Origin: Opisthocomus hoazin
Taxonomy: Eukaryota; Chordata; Aves; Opisthocomiformes; Opisthocomidae
Length of the DNA: 64,000 nt
Assembly (NCBI RefSeq): GCF_030867145.1
Contig: NC_134433.1
Span: 10,057,216-10,121,215, forward strand
Reading direction: 5' to 3'
Positions 40,801 to 52,800 of this stretch are shown piece after piece. The notes below the pieces were generated by a model. It had not been told where the DNA came from. It saw only the letters and a list, made by a program, of their open reading frames with translations, and did not search any database. The position numbers were made by a program, and so were the translations under genes. Each line of letters begins with the position of its first letter. The first letter of the stretch is position 1.

Positions 40801-43800
40801 GAAAACGTCATTTTCCTTCTACGCACAGCCCAGCAGCCAGCAGCTCCCGTCCCATTAAGAACACGTGATACAGAAGTGGCTTGGAGGGACTGTCCCAACT
40901 GAAAGAAATATTTCAGGCTGGAATTCATTTAACAGCTAACATCCCCACAGCAACACTGCAAGGAACCATCACACATTAGCTACCCTGGGCAAGGAAAGGC
41001 TCCAAGTGACCTCAGAACAGATGCTGCAAATGTACCACCAAAACAGCACACGTGAACACAGCCTTCTGCTCAGTTAATGAATTGGTGGTGGTGAGAAATC
41101 TCAGAGTCCCAGTGCAGATCTGAGCCCATTTCTCTTGGGCAGAGACCTGCCAGATGGCTGCACTGCAGAAAGGACACCCCCTGCAATGCAGGTGTTAGAA
41201 GCATCAAGGATCCGTCAGTCGAACCCTGGCCCACGTACACCCCGCCCAGGGTGGTTTGGTACTTACGGCTTCTGGTTCTCGTAGCTCTTGAGACGGCCCA
41301 TCTCACCGGTGTAGATTTTGTTCATGTTCACATCTGTGTGCACCACCAGCTCATACTGGCGGATACTGGAGGAGAAAAGAGAAAAAAGTCAAACTGGAAA
41401 TCACAAGGTACAGCTGGAACCATCATCTGCTTTGCTGAATTTCATAGATTCATAGAATGCTTTGGGTTGGAAGGGACCTTTAGAGGCCATCTAGCCCAGC
41501 CCCCTGCAGTGAGCAGGGATGTCTTCAACTGGATCAGGTTGATCAGAGCTCCATCCAACCTGGCCTTGAACGTTCCCAGGGATGGGGCCTCCACTGCATC
41601 TCTGGGCAATCTGTTCCAGAGTTTCACCACCCTCATGGTAAAAAATTTCTTCCTTATATCTAGTCTAAATCTACCCCCCTTAGTTTAAAGCCATCACTCC
41701 TCATCCAATCGCAACAAGCCCTGCTGAAAATATTTTCCCCGTCTTTCCTATAGGCCCCTTCAGGTACCGAAAGGCTGCTCTAAGGTCTCCCCACAGCTTT
41801 CTCATCTCCAGGCTGAGCAACCCCAATTCTCTCAGCCCTTCCTCATAGAAGAGGTGCTCCAGCCCTCGGATCATCTTTGTGGCCCTCCTCTGGCCCCACT
41901 CCAACAGCTCTGGAGTTTTGCTGCAGTTCCAAACCAATTGCAGCTTCCATCCCTTCGTCCCTCTCGAGACACGAGGGATCAGGCAGAGCATGCAGAAAGC
42001 CCAAACCAGGAGGAAACATCAGCTTCACTGGGAACATCGCAACCCAGCAAGGCCATCCACAGAGGAACCAAACCTATCACATCACCCATCCAGAACCAAA
42101 ATCCAGACCTGGGTTCAAACTCGCACCAGGACAGGCTCAGTCCAAACAGCCCCACTCGCTGTTCTACTCCACAGGTGCAGTCTCAGGTCTGGAAGGGGAG
42201 GCAGCGCACAGGGAAGGGGACAGCAGCTCAGGGCTGACGGCATGGCCACCAGAGGTGGCCAATCTCTCTGGCACCCGAAAGAACCTGCTCCCACACCCAC
42301 CTGGACTCTTCTCCCGTAGCCTCCACCCCAAAGTGCTCACACACCGCTGGCCAGAACTGCTCTCTCCAGGTGATGAAGTCTTCTTCCAGGCTAGCCAGGG
42401 CAAAAGAAAGATTCAATAACCCAGCCCCAAGTGGGAGCAAAGCGGCATTCCCAAAGGAGCCGTCTGAGATCCCTACGGACTTCCTCCCTTCACTGTAAGA
42501 AAAAGCATTCACCCTTGGACCAAGGCAGTGTTGGTACCTCCACGTGCCCACAGGTCACCAGGAGAGCATCTTCAGAGCACTAAGCAGGTGTGAGGGAACA
42601 TGCTACACCAGCCACCCCTCCCTTCACCACATCTGTCAAGGCAGGCTCTGTTATTCAGGCTCCGTCTTCAACCAACTCAGCTCCCCCCTGCCTACTCCTG
42701 GAATCAGGTCACCTGCCTAAAAGGCAGATTCCACCATGGCAATGCTTATTTTTCTGGGCCCAGGGCCTCCCACACACAGCAATGTCCCTCTCATCAGATC
42801 TTGCAGCCCTTAGAGGTAAAACCATGGGCTGATGTAATTTCCCAGATGAAGCTGCTACCCACAGGGTGCTCAGGTGAGCATAGAGAGATTGAAAAAAAAA
42901 AAAAAAAATACTGTTGTCCAAGTTGGAAGATTGCTGTACAGTTCACAAGGAGACTGAGTTTGCCTCCTCCACAGGGATGGGCGAGTTTATCCACACAGGC
43001 TGGGTCAGCAGTGGAGCTGCAGCAGGGCAAAGGCAGAGGAGGCTGCAAAGCCTCCTCGAGTATATAACTATGGTCATTTAAAGCTGATGCGGGACCTCCC
43101 AGACAAAGGATCCCCTAGGATACTCTAAGTGTACAGGGATCCGATTGTGGGAGAGAGAGCAGACAGACACACTTAGAGGCATGTCAGCTCCCACAACTAG
43201 CCCTATGGAGTTTATTTCTGTCTTAGTAGCAGAGCCAGGTCCCTGCCAAGGTCCCTTCCATGATGCCTTAGCCAGCTCAGACCAGCCCTTCAAGCCAAGC
43301 TACTCACTTGCCATCGTCATCTCCCAGCCCAAGTTCAAAGATGCGCTGGGCTCCAAGTTCCTCCAGTCTCTTGTCCACATACTTTCCCATGGCATTGAAG
43401 TGCTCGTAAGTCTTGTTGCCCAGCCCAAAGACCTGGAAGGGAACGCTGATGAGTGTGGAGAGGCAGGGGCTGGACTTTTCCCATTCCACTGGCATCCTCT
43501 GGGCAGTATCACCCAGCAAAGGATGCTGAAGCAAGACAGCAAGACCTCTCCCAGCTACCCATCAACTATTTGTGGGCCTTGAATAAGAACCTACCGCTGG
43601 TGCTTGTCTGGTCAGTAGGCACCACCTCCTCCCCTCAGCCAGGCCTCCAGCACGTCAAGAGAACACGCGTACAAGAGCTGCCTGCGCCATCTCCTCCAGG
43701 GACCAGTAAGAGCCCAGGCTGCCTGGAGACCAACTGCTGCCCCTCGCCTCCCACAAACCGCTCAGCAAATGTTTGCTCACTGCTTTACACAGAGCAGCTG

Positions 43801-46800
43801 AACATCTCTGGCAGTGGACTTTCTCCTCATACACAATTATTATGCTGCCTAAGGAATTTGGCTGGGCTTTAGGTGAGGCAGCTGTATCTCAGCCAGTTAT
43901 TCAGCTCGGCACAGGAAGAGAGCTACACGCTCCTCCAAGTGATTTAATTTGCGGGAGAAGATCTGGCCCAGGGCTGCTCAATTAGCTTCTGAACAGCAGC
44001 AGCCGCCTGAATACATTTACAGACCTCATATTCAATGCCTGCTGGGCTGTCTGCGGCAAGATATTACCAGTGAACCCTTGTGATTTAGGGAGTGGGGAAA
44101 GCGCTCTGACATCTGCATTTAAAGCCTGCAGATACATGTTTGTAAGTGTCCAGGAAGCCTGGAGAGGAAGACAATAGTGACCAGATCCAACACAGGCATA
44201 CAAGGCAAAGACATCATGTTGTGCCTTTACCAAAGCCACGTGCAGGCACAGGGGAGGGCTTTTGGCTTCCCTGCCCAAACGCAGCACAAACCAGAAGCGA
44301 GCCACTCACCGCAAATCGGAGACCTGACAGGTCAGCGTCAGCCTCCTGCAGCCAGTCGTAGAAGTCTTGGGCGTTGTCCGTCGGATCACCCTCGCCGTAA
44401 GTGGCCATGCAGAACACAGCTAAGGACTTGTCGATCTCAGAGAGGCGACTCAGGTCCGACTACAACCAAAGGAAAGAACAAACCCTGAAGGATCCCACAA
44501 TGCGGTTACTGGGCAAGCTTATTCCTACAACGCAGCTGCCTCTGGTGTGTGGAACAGCACCACGTAACGTCAAACAGCTGATTACAAAAGGGGTTGGGAA
44601 AGGCCAAACCTATCCAAAATGGCAGGGGAAATAAGGCTAACCACCCTCACTGGACTGCAAGCCAATACTTCCAGCCCACCAGAAAAGCAATGGGATTTTT
44701 CATACAAGGCTTTAAGGGACCAGGATCATTGTGGACTCTGGAGAACACCAGTGTCAGTGCCTCTGCGCAAGACTGCAGCAGTACAGGACCAATGCTGACT
44801 ACAGAAGGAATATGGAGCAAGTTTCATGCTGCCAACAGATCACTTGTGGCTCTCAAATACTCCAGGCTACCTTCCTCTTTAGTGTTGCAATATTCACCCC
44901 AAATCCATACACTAGCAAGGATCAAGCCCATCTCTGCATCTCTCCGGCTGATCCAATTTCCTTTCTTCTCCCTAAGTGGCACTACTAAAAGGACAGCTGT
45001 CCCTTGGCTAGGTCCTTCCTGGGTTTTTAGGGGACACTAAAAGGATGTTACCTATCCTGAGGCTGTTTGTGGCTAAATTACCAAGTCATACTCCTCTGGA
45101 TCCGCTGCCATGCCCCGGAGGCCATAGCGATGAGCATCTTTGGAAAGGCGGTTGGCAAACTCCTCTGCTGTACCCGTCTGGGAACCGTAGAAAACCACTA
45201 TGTTTCGCCCCTGGAGAGAAAAAGGAATCTCGGTTAAATGGTGATTACTCATTTGGCAAACGCACAGAGGAAGCACGTCTTGCCAAAGACAAAGGAATCG
45301 CCTGGGATCAGGAGCCCTGGACTGCAACCTGCAGGCAGCCAGGAGCCTGCACCTGTACGGGACTCCGACGGGTTTGCGGCAGGAAACTCAAGGCTAAGCT
45401 GTGAATAAGAACATGACTCTTGTCAGTCTCAGAGAGGTGACTCAGGTCTGACTAAAACCCAAAGCAAAGAATGAACACTCAAGATTTATTCTCAGCCTCA
45501 GGGCTGCAGGGTGACTCCTGGAAACAGGGGAATCCCTGGATGAGAACGGAGATCGGCCTAAGCTTTGGGAAAGTGCCCAAGCACTGGAGTTCCTGCTCTG
45601 TCGCAAGCCAGCTACTCAGCTACTTTGAAGTAAAACGGAAAACATATCCAGCCCTTGCTTCTTCCTCTGCTTCCTCTTGCATCCAGTCCAGCAGAATCAA
45701 AAGCTGCCAGTTCTGTGTACAATTCCCATTCCAGAGCGAGCCAGTTTGGGAACCAACCACGCAGATAACTGCCAGCCAAGAACTTTAAAGTCTTTGCTAT
45801 TTCCCTCTTGACTTTGATCTTGTATTACACTTTTTTTTTGCACCAAATGTTCACTTTCATTGTTTCCTCTAAGAACAACTCTCAGGCACAGACAGAAAGA
45901 GCTATTCCTGCCTGCCCAGACAGCCTTCCTCTGGATGCTCTTTGCAGCAGACGTGTCCGTATCCAAACCAGTCCCCCCTGCTGACAGCTAGACAGTCTCC
46001 AGAGGAAACTGGGCAGGACACGAGCTCCTCCACCTTCCCAGCACCCCGCATAGCCAGCGCAAGAAGCTTACCGTCTTCTTCATCTTCTCAATGAAGCTGC
46101 TGTCTCTCACCGGAGCTGCTCTGCAAGACAGGAGGAACCTCCTTTCAGATGAGCATGTTCATTCTTTAAAGTCAGGAATAAGCAAGTGGGGAAAAAGCAG
46201 CCCCCAGACCTCAGGAAGGCTGCCCAAAAGGGTGAGAGTCCCCACTGCCCGCTCCTGTTTGCCCTGTCCCAGGGATGCCCAGCGCTCAGCTGCAGGGCTT
46301 CTTTGCACCCAACCATGGAGCAGGAACTCACAGCAGAGGGGAGAAGCTGACCCCACGCCCCACCGCCACCAGTAAATCCTCCCACAGGCAGAGCCCCAGC
46401 ACTCAGCCCCGGCTGCCAGGAAACCTTTACTCTATCAGCTGCTCTGAGAGGTTTCACAGCTGAGCAGGTTACAAGGATCTCTCAGAGCTACAACGCAAGA
46501 GGAGGTCTCCAGACAGATCTCAGGGGCCAAGCTGCAGTGGGGGAGAAGGGAACGGAGAGCTCTGGGCCTCCCGGCACCACAGCAGACAGGCAAGGGATCG
46601 GTCCCCAGCCATGCCCCCCAGGGCAGATTCCCCAAGCTTGAAGTCAGACAGGCCTAAAAACCAGCTGTTCCAACCTCAAAACAGCATGCCAGCCACGAGT
46701 CCCAGAGCTGGAGAGCCCGGCGGAGCAGACAGACGCAGCTGGTCAGAGCCGCAGAGCCTCCGGCAAGGCAGCCGCTGCCTGCAGAGGTCCCGCAGGGCTT

Positions 46801-49800
46801 GTTCCCACGCCGGGGTTTCTGGCCCCGCGCGGATCTCCGGCACAGAGAGCATCTGCGTTACTGCATGGAGGAGGCTTTCGCTAGCTCGAAGAGGGACAAA
46901 CCACAGCAACGTCAGAAACCTTGAGGCAGAGATTCATGCTGCTGTGGCTACCCCCTATTAGGTAGGGAGCCAGAAGAGCTTTGCTACCCTAAACACACCC
47001 ATGGGTTTTCAGTGTCACAGGGTGAAAGCACCCCAGCCCTGGGGACCCTGGGAGCCCCACAAGCAGTGGTGACTCTGGCTACAGTCAGATTAGGCGCTGG
47101 GGTCTTTTCAAGGCAGGAGGGCAAGCGCCAGGAGCTCACTTGCCGTCTGCCCCGCTGGAGCTTCAGTAGCAGGGAGAAGGAACGTGGGACCCATTCCCAT
47201 TTCTTTTTCACAATGGAAGAATGCAAGGCTGGGTCTCCTGCGGGAAGAGAGAAGCCTCCAGGCGAAAAAAAAAAAAAATGCTTTTGGCTCCGGCCCATGT
47301 GAGAATATGCAGAGCTCACTAAGAGTTTCCTAAACTCTGCAGCCCAGAGGGAGGGATTTCTGCGATGCGCCGAGGCATTTGCCGAGCACACACACAGAGC
47401 GCGGCAGGGTGGGGGACATTCAGTAAAGCACGCCTTCAAGCACCACTTTCTACCCAAAGGTAACAAGGAACTCCGTAACCGGGCCCGATAGCTCCGAGCA
47501 CCAACACAGTCTCATACAGCATGCACGGAAGATGAGCAAACCCTACCCAAAAAAGCTACCCAAGGCAGCTGTGCTCCCAGCAGAGAGCGGCTCTGCACCC
47601 CCCGCTTTGCTCTCTCAGCAGCGAGCCATCTCCCCACGTTGTCATTGGCCTCCTGCTGGGAACAGGGACATTGCAAGCACCTTATGAGAGCAGATCCAAC
47701 CCTGCCCATGCTCCCGTCGGGACGGGGGCTTGGGAGAGCTGCCCCCCAGCCCGCTCACAAAACTCAGCTCTCACTTCGCTTTTGGCTCCTTGGTGAACCT
47801 CTTTGGTTTACTGCCCTCTGCGAATGAGATCCAATTAAAACAGCTGTTGGGTCAACTGCTGAAGAAAACGCTTTTAAAGCAGGAAAAAAAAAAAGTTTTA
47901 GATCCTTTCAGCAAGCTCTTTGGAAGACCAGAGGGTGCAGCACAGGGAGCATGTCCATTTTCAAAGGAGGCAACCCTGCACTGAAGCGCTGTGGTGGAGA
48001 AGAGTCCGTGGCTCAGACACAGAAGAAATAATGAGCCTGGCTTTTGAAAAAAGGCTACACAACTCCCCAAAATCGCTTCATCAGGGTGGCTTGAAAATCT
48101 GAGCTGCAAAAATGCACAGATGCCAAAGACAGAGACGACACTCATTTCCACTGCTCAGCCAGGAAAACTTAGAAGAGAAAGCGTGTTTTCAGCCATGACT
48201 GCTCCTACAGCTTAGATGCTCAGGGTAGCGACTAAGAGAGTTAGAAGAAGCGACGGGTGGAGGAAAGGGGATTAACTCCATTGTCGGAGCAATCCTTTGG
48301 CTTGCACAGAATGCCCACCCTTGGTGAGAGCCCACAGCGCAAGCGACTCCCAGGGCTCTGCCACTTTGATTTCAGCAGAAAGAAAGGAGGGGGGAGGAAG
48401 TTCCCGACAGCTCAGCAACAACATCACCGTCTCCGCTGAACACCTCTCCTTCAGAAAGCTCCCATGCCCGTGGCTTTCCTCGCGAAAGCACGCGTACGCC
48501 CAGCAGTGAGAACGTCGCAGAGAAACCAAGCGCCGACAGCAGGGTCTCCTCCGGAGCAGCTTGCCTCCGAGCGCAGCCTCTCCCCCTCCTTCTCCCCTGG
48601 GAGCAGGGAGAGGCACCCCAGCCCACCCGGCTTCAGGGCGGCAGAAGCGACCTTCGGAGCCGCAGCGGTTGACTCACCTCGCCGGGGCCACCTCGTCTCG
48701 CGGGGCCGAGTACGCGCAGCCCATGGTGGGCAGGGGAGAGGCAGACAAAGAGTCGCAGGGCAGCCGTGTCTGTCTGCGAGGGGAGGTGTGGGGGACGGAT
48801 CTAACTTAGCTCTGGAGCAACGCGCACACAGGCCTTTCCATTCTGCTCCTCCTGGGCGTTAAAGCCAAGCGTCAGCCTTTTGTTAAGGAGAAGAGAGCCG
48901 GCACAAAAGGTCCCGGCACGGGTCATAGCAGGAGTGGTCCTGTCTGCTCCGATCCTCGCGGCGGGGCTTTGGAAGTTACCGGGTGGATCCGCACAGTCCT
49001 GAGAAACTGCAACATCTGGCAGCAGCGGCAGAAAGGAATTAGGAGTGGAGAATGAAACCTCCCAGGATCCTCCGCACCACACGTCCCTCTCCCATCCTGG
49101 AGCGGGGGACGGGACACAGAACCCTCCCCTAGCCTTGTTACCTTGGAAACTGTTTATATCACAGCTGCTTTTACATATATTCTTTTTAAAAAAAAAAAAA
49201 TTGAAGCTGTAGCTGAATGAAATGATTCCAGACACTGCGTGAGCAACACTACGGGTAACTATGGCAGTGCCATTACAGAGGCAGCTCAAAGGAGTTTGTT
49301 CTCTTCAGGATCCTTTTAAATTAAATTAGAGATGGTCTCTCTTTCTCTAACACACATGCAGGCAGCAAAGAGCGCTAATCAGGCTGAGAAGTTGGAGCAA
49401 TTCCTGCCACAGGAAGCCCTACAAGCACCAGGGAATGCATTTCTCTATAGCTGCAGAATAGAGATAAGCCAGTTTCTGCCCCAAACAATTTAAAGACGGG
49501 GGAGAAGGGAGGGGGTGACACCCAGCGTACCAATCGATGTCTCGCCTGCGTCTCCCCAGGGCAGTCTGTACAATTCTGCGGCGTGGACATGCGAAAGGAA
49601 AGAAATCTGCGACTGAGAAACATGCAGAGGAGGCGCAGCTGAAGAATAAAACAAATGAGTGCATTCCGCAGCAATGCCCCTACGAGGAAGCATGGTGGCC
49701 ATGGCTGCGTGGCGATCGAAAGTCGTTCTCCCTAATGACATCTGCAGAGCAGGCCGTGGGGAAGGCTGCTCTGGTGGTTTCAATTAAATCTGAAAATGGC

Positions 49801-52800
49801 CAAAATGCAAGCAATCCTCAGCCGGCGGTATCCCGGCCTGCCCCACGCGTGCGCGCGTTACACAACAGATGTACAGGACGTCTTGTCTGCAGCAAAGCCT
49901 CAGCATACGCTGGACCCTGCCCTTCTCTGGAGGCTTCGGCCAGGAGAACAGCTCCGCTTGGCCGCAAGGGCGAGGGATCAGCAAGCACCCAAGCAGTAGC
50001 TGAACCCAGAGATCCATCGTCAGGGCAAGATCATGACTGTTCTCAGGCCATGCGGAGTAAACCCAGCCCAGGTGACATCCAGAACGGGGTATTCTGACCG
50101 CGCATCTGTTCTTCCACAATAAGGAGCAGCTGCAGCAGTGACATTTCCTTTGGAGACCCCCCTGAGCTGACGTGGCTCGATCGATGCGTGCTGCTCAGCG
50201 GCGGCTCCCAAAATCCCCAGGAGGGCACCAAGGTGCCGGACCCCGTGTTCAGGTCAGAGACTCTTCTGGCACTCTCCCACGTTGCAAGCAAAGCCGTTAA
50301 AGCAGCAGCCATCATGATGTGCCTGAAGTGCTGATCAGCACTGTGTCCTCCAGTGTTCTGAAGCTGAATTAGGAGCCAAAGGGACAGAAATGGTAGCCCA
50401 GTATCACCAGATAAAGTAGTTCAGGACAGTCTGGTGAGTTGAGGCAGAGCTGCAGAAAACATGCTGAAGAAAAGCAACACCTCTGAAGGTCAAGGCTCTC
50501 CACTTCAGCTGGAGACAGCCCCGCCAAGGGCACTGTCCCTTCACAGCTTTCTTGCCTGCAGACAGGCCAGCCCCTGCCTGCCCACACACCAGTTCGCTCT
50601 CTAGCCAGGCATGGGCAGCGGCTGACAGTACGACCCTGCATCTCGCCGATTTGCTTCTTCACCTGAAAGGAAACTCCACCCCAGACTCCAGGACGACGCG
50701 AGGGAAGGAAATCCAAGGCTTGTTTTCCCCACTCATTTCCCTCCCGGCTCCAAGTGTCCCATACAATAACAGTGCAAAAGCTGCAGGAAGCTGCTGCCTG
50801 TGCCGGAGGACAGACATGCCACCAGCCACAGCCTTGGCTCACAGGTCTGCACTGCCCTTGGCCCAGCCTGCTGCAAGGAGCCCAGCAGAGCTGCAGCAGG
50901 CACTGGCAAGGTCAGGCTTAACGCACAGGGAAAAACTACTTCAACACCTCCTCTTGCTCCTCACCTGCCTGGCTGTCACTTTTCCAAAATGCAATTGTAT
51001 CAGGCAAGGTCTGGAGCAACCTCGCCTCTCCCCCTGGTTATCGGTGATGGGACTGCTGCTCTTGCGCAGCTCTCGCACGGAGCAGTTGCACAGTGCTCCC
51101 TGCCAGCCCTCTCCCACGCAGATGGAGAAGACAGCACAGACCCCACAGGGGAAACGTAGGCAAAATGCCCGTCAGTCAGCTGAAAGCCAAAAGCCCCAGC
51201 CAGCCTCGGATGGAAGCCCACGTGCTGAGATCCTGCCACAGGACACGGTGGTAACGCACACCCGGGGTGGTCGGCAAGCCCCTCGGCAGCGTGACTTCTC
51301 TGCAAGGTCACGACAGGCTCTGGAGGAGCTGCACGTGGTGGGTGGAAACAGTCACAAGAACGGTGAGCACGGGAGCTCTCGGCGGCAATCGGCACCACGT
51401 GGGGATCTAATTCCAGACTGATGGGGCCATTTCTCCAGCCAGCTCAGCTCTCATCACAACGCAGCCGTTCTCCTTACAATCTCCAGAGGCAACTGCACGC
51501 ACTGATACTCAGCCCTCTCTTGCAGGCACAAGAGGGAAAGTATGTAACCGATCCAACAGAACAAATTCCCCAGGCAAGGCCAAGCAGGCACAGATAGTCA
51601 GGCTGCCACCAGCCTCGCACATCTGTACAAGGTGCCCCAGCCAGGGACGTTTCTTCCTTTTACACCTCCCCAGACAGAAAGTGCACTTTCCACCCTCCTG
51701 CAACACCAGGGCACGCAGCCTGCCGGAGGGCTGGCTCCGAGCTGCATGCTGCTCTGCCCATTACTCGCAACAGACCTGGCATCCCAGGCTTGCCTTCAAG
51801 CAGAGGGCTCTGCCACCAGCGGGTCGTGATCTGAGCAAATGGGAAACAGTGAGACCAAACCTGCTCCTTTTAAATTATGACCGGATTACAACACAAACAC
51901 TGGATGACGAGCCCTGAAAACTGAAAGCAGCATAACCCTCTAAGGCAGACATACAGGTCTCAGAAAATGGACCCACAACCGCTCGCTGTGTTTGATGTAG
52001 CTTTTCCAGCATAGGGTAACAGGAGCATCAATCCTCTGCTGAAATGCCTTGGCTTATCCCCAAACCTCCTCATCCGAGCAGCCTATGGACAGGTCCTGCC
52101 ACAGCTTCTTTGCCCATCAGGCCATATCACTTCAAAATGAAGGACCGAGAAGTATTTCTTGTCAGAGCAACACTCGCTAAGTGCCACGGGGAAAAACCCA
52201 CTTCAGGCAGGAGGCCTCGCTGGTGCAACTGTGCGTGTTAAATCTTGAACCTACTGCAAGCAGCCAGCCATCGCCTTCCCCTCCGCGTGGCATGGCCTCA
52301 CAACCAACCGCTCCGAGCAGGGGAGGCTACAGTGATCTGCAGCCGGCATTACAAACCCAGAGGATTCACCTTTGGTGTGTGGTTACCTTCTGCAAAGGCC
52401 TAATACTGGAAAGCGCAGAGCCGGGCGAAGGCTGAGGCTGGCTTTCTCTCTGGGGCAAACTACACCCACGCAGGGAACAGATACCGGGAGACTGAAGGTA
52501 AAGGTATTGCACAACGCCAGCTCCTACTGTCTCTGCGGCAGTGGGTTTCAAACCTCTTTACTGCTCTTAGCAATGCTCCAGGAGGAAACAGAATGAATGA
52601 CCTAAAAAGCCCGGCAGAACACTGGTGTTAAGCTTGGTATGCAACTGATACAAGGAGCTGAATGCACCCAGATCTCCACCAACGCGGCTGGCTCCTGGCC
52701 CTAAGCCCTCTGCAGAGGACGAGGTGGAACAAGGACCTCTCCCTCTCCAAATCCAGTCTCCTGCTGCTCCTGTAACCTGGCATCAAAGCCAAGAAAGTTT

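Noticed and set aside
50552-51421. 289-codon plus-strand frame in POR intron 2
   Set aside because: No recognisable domain, antisense to an intron, with low-TA composition that favours chance frames.
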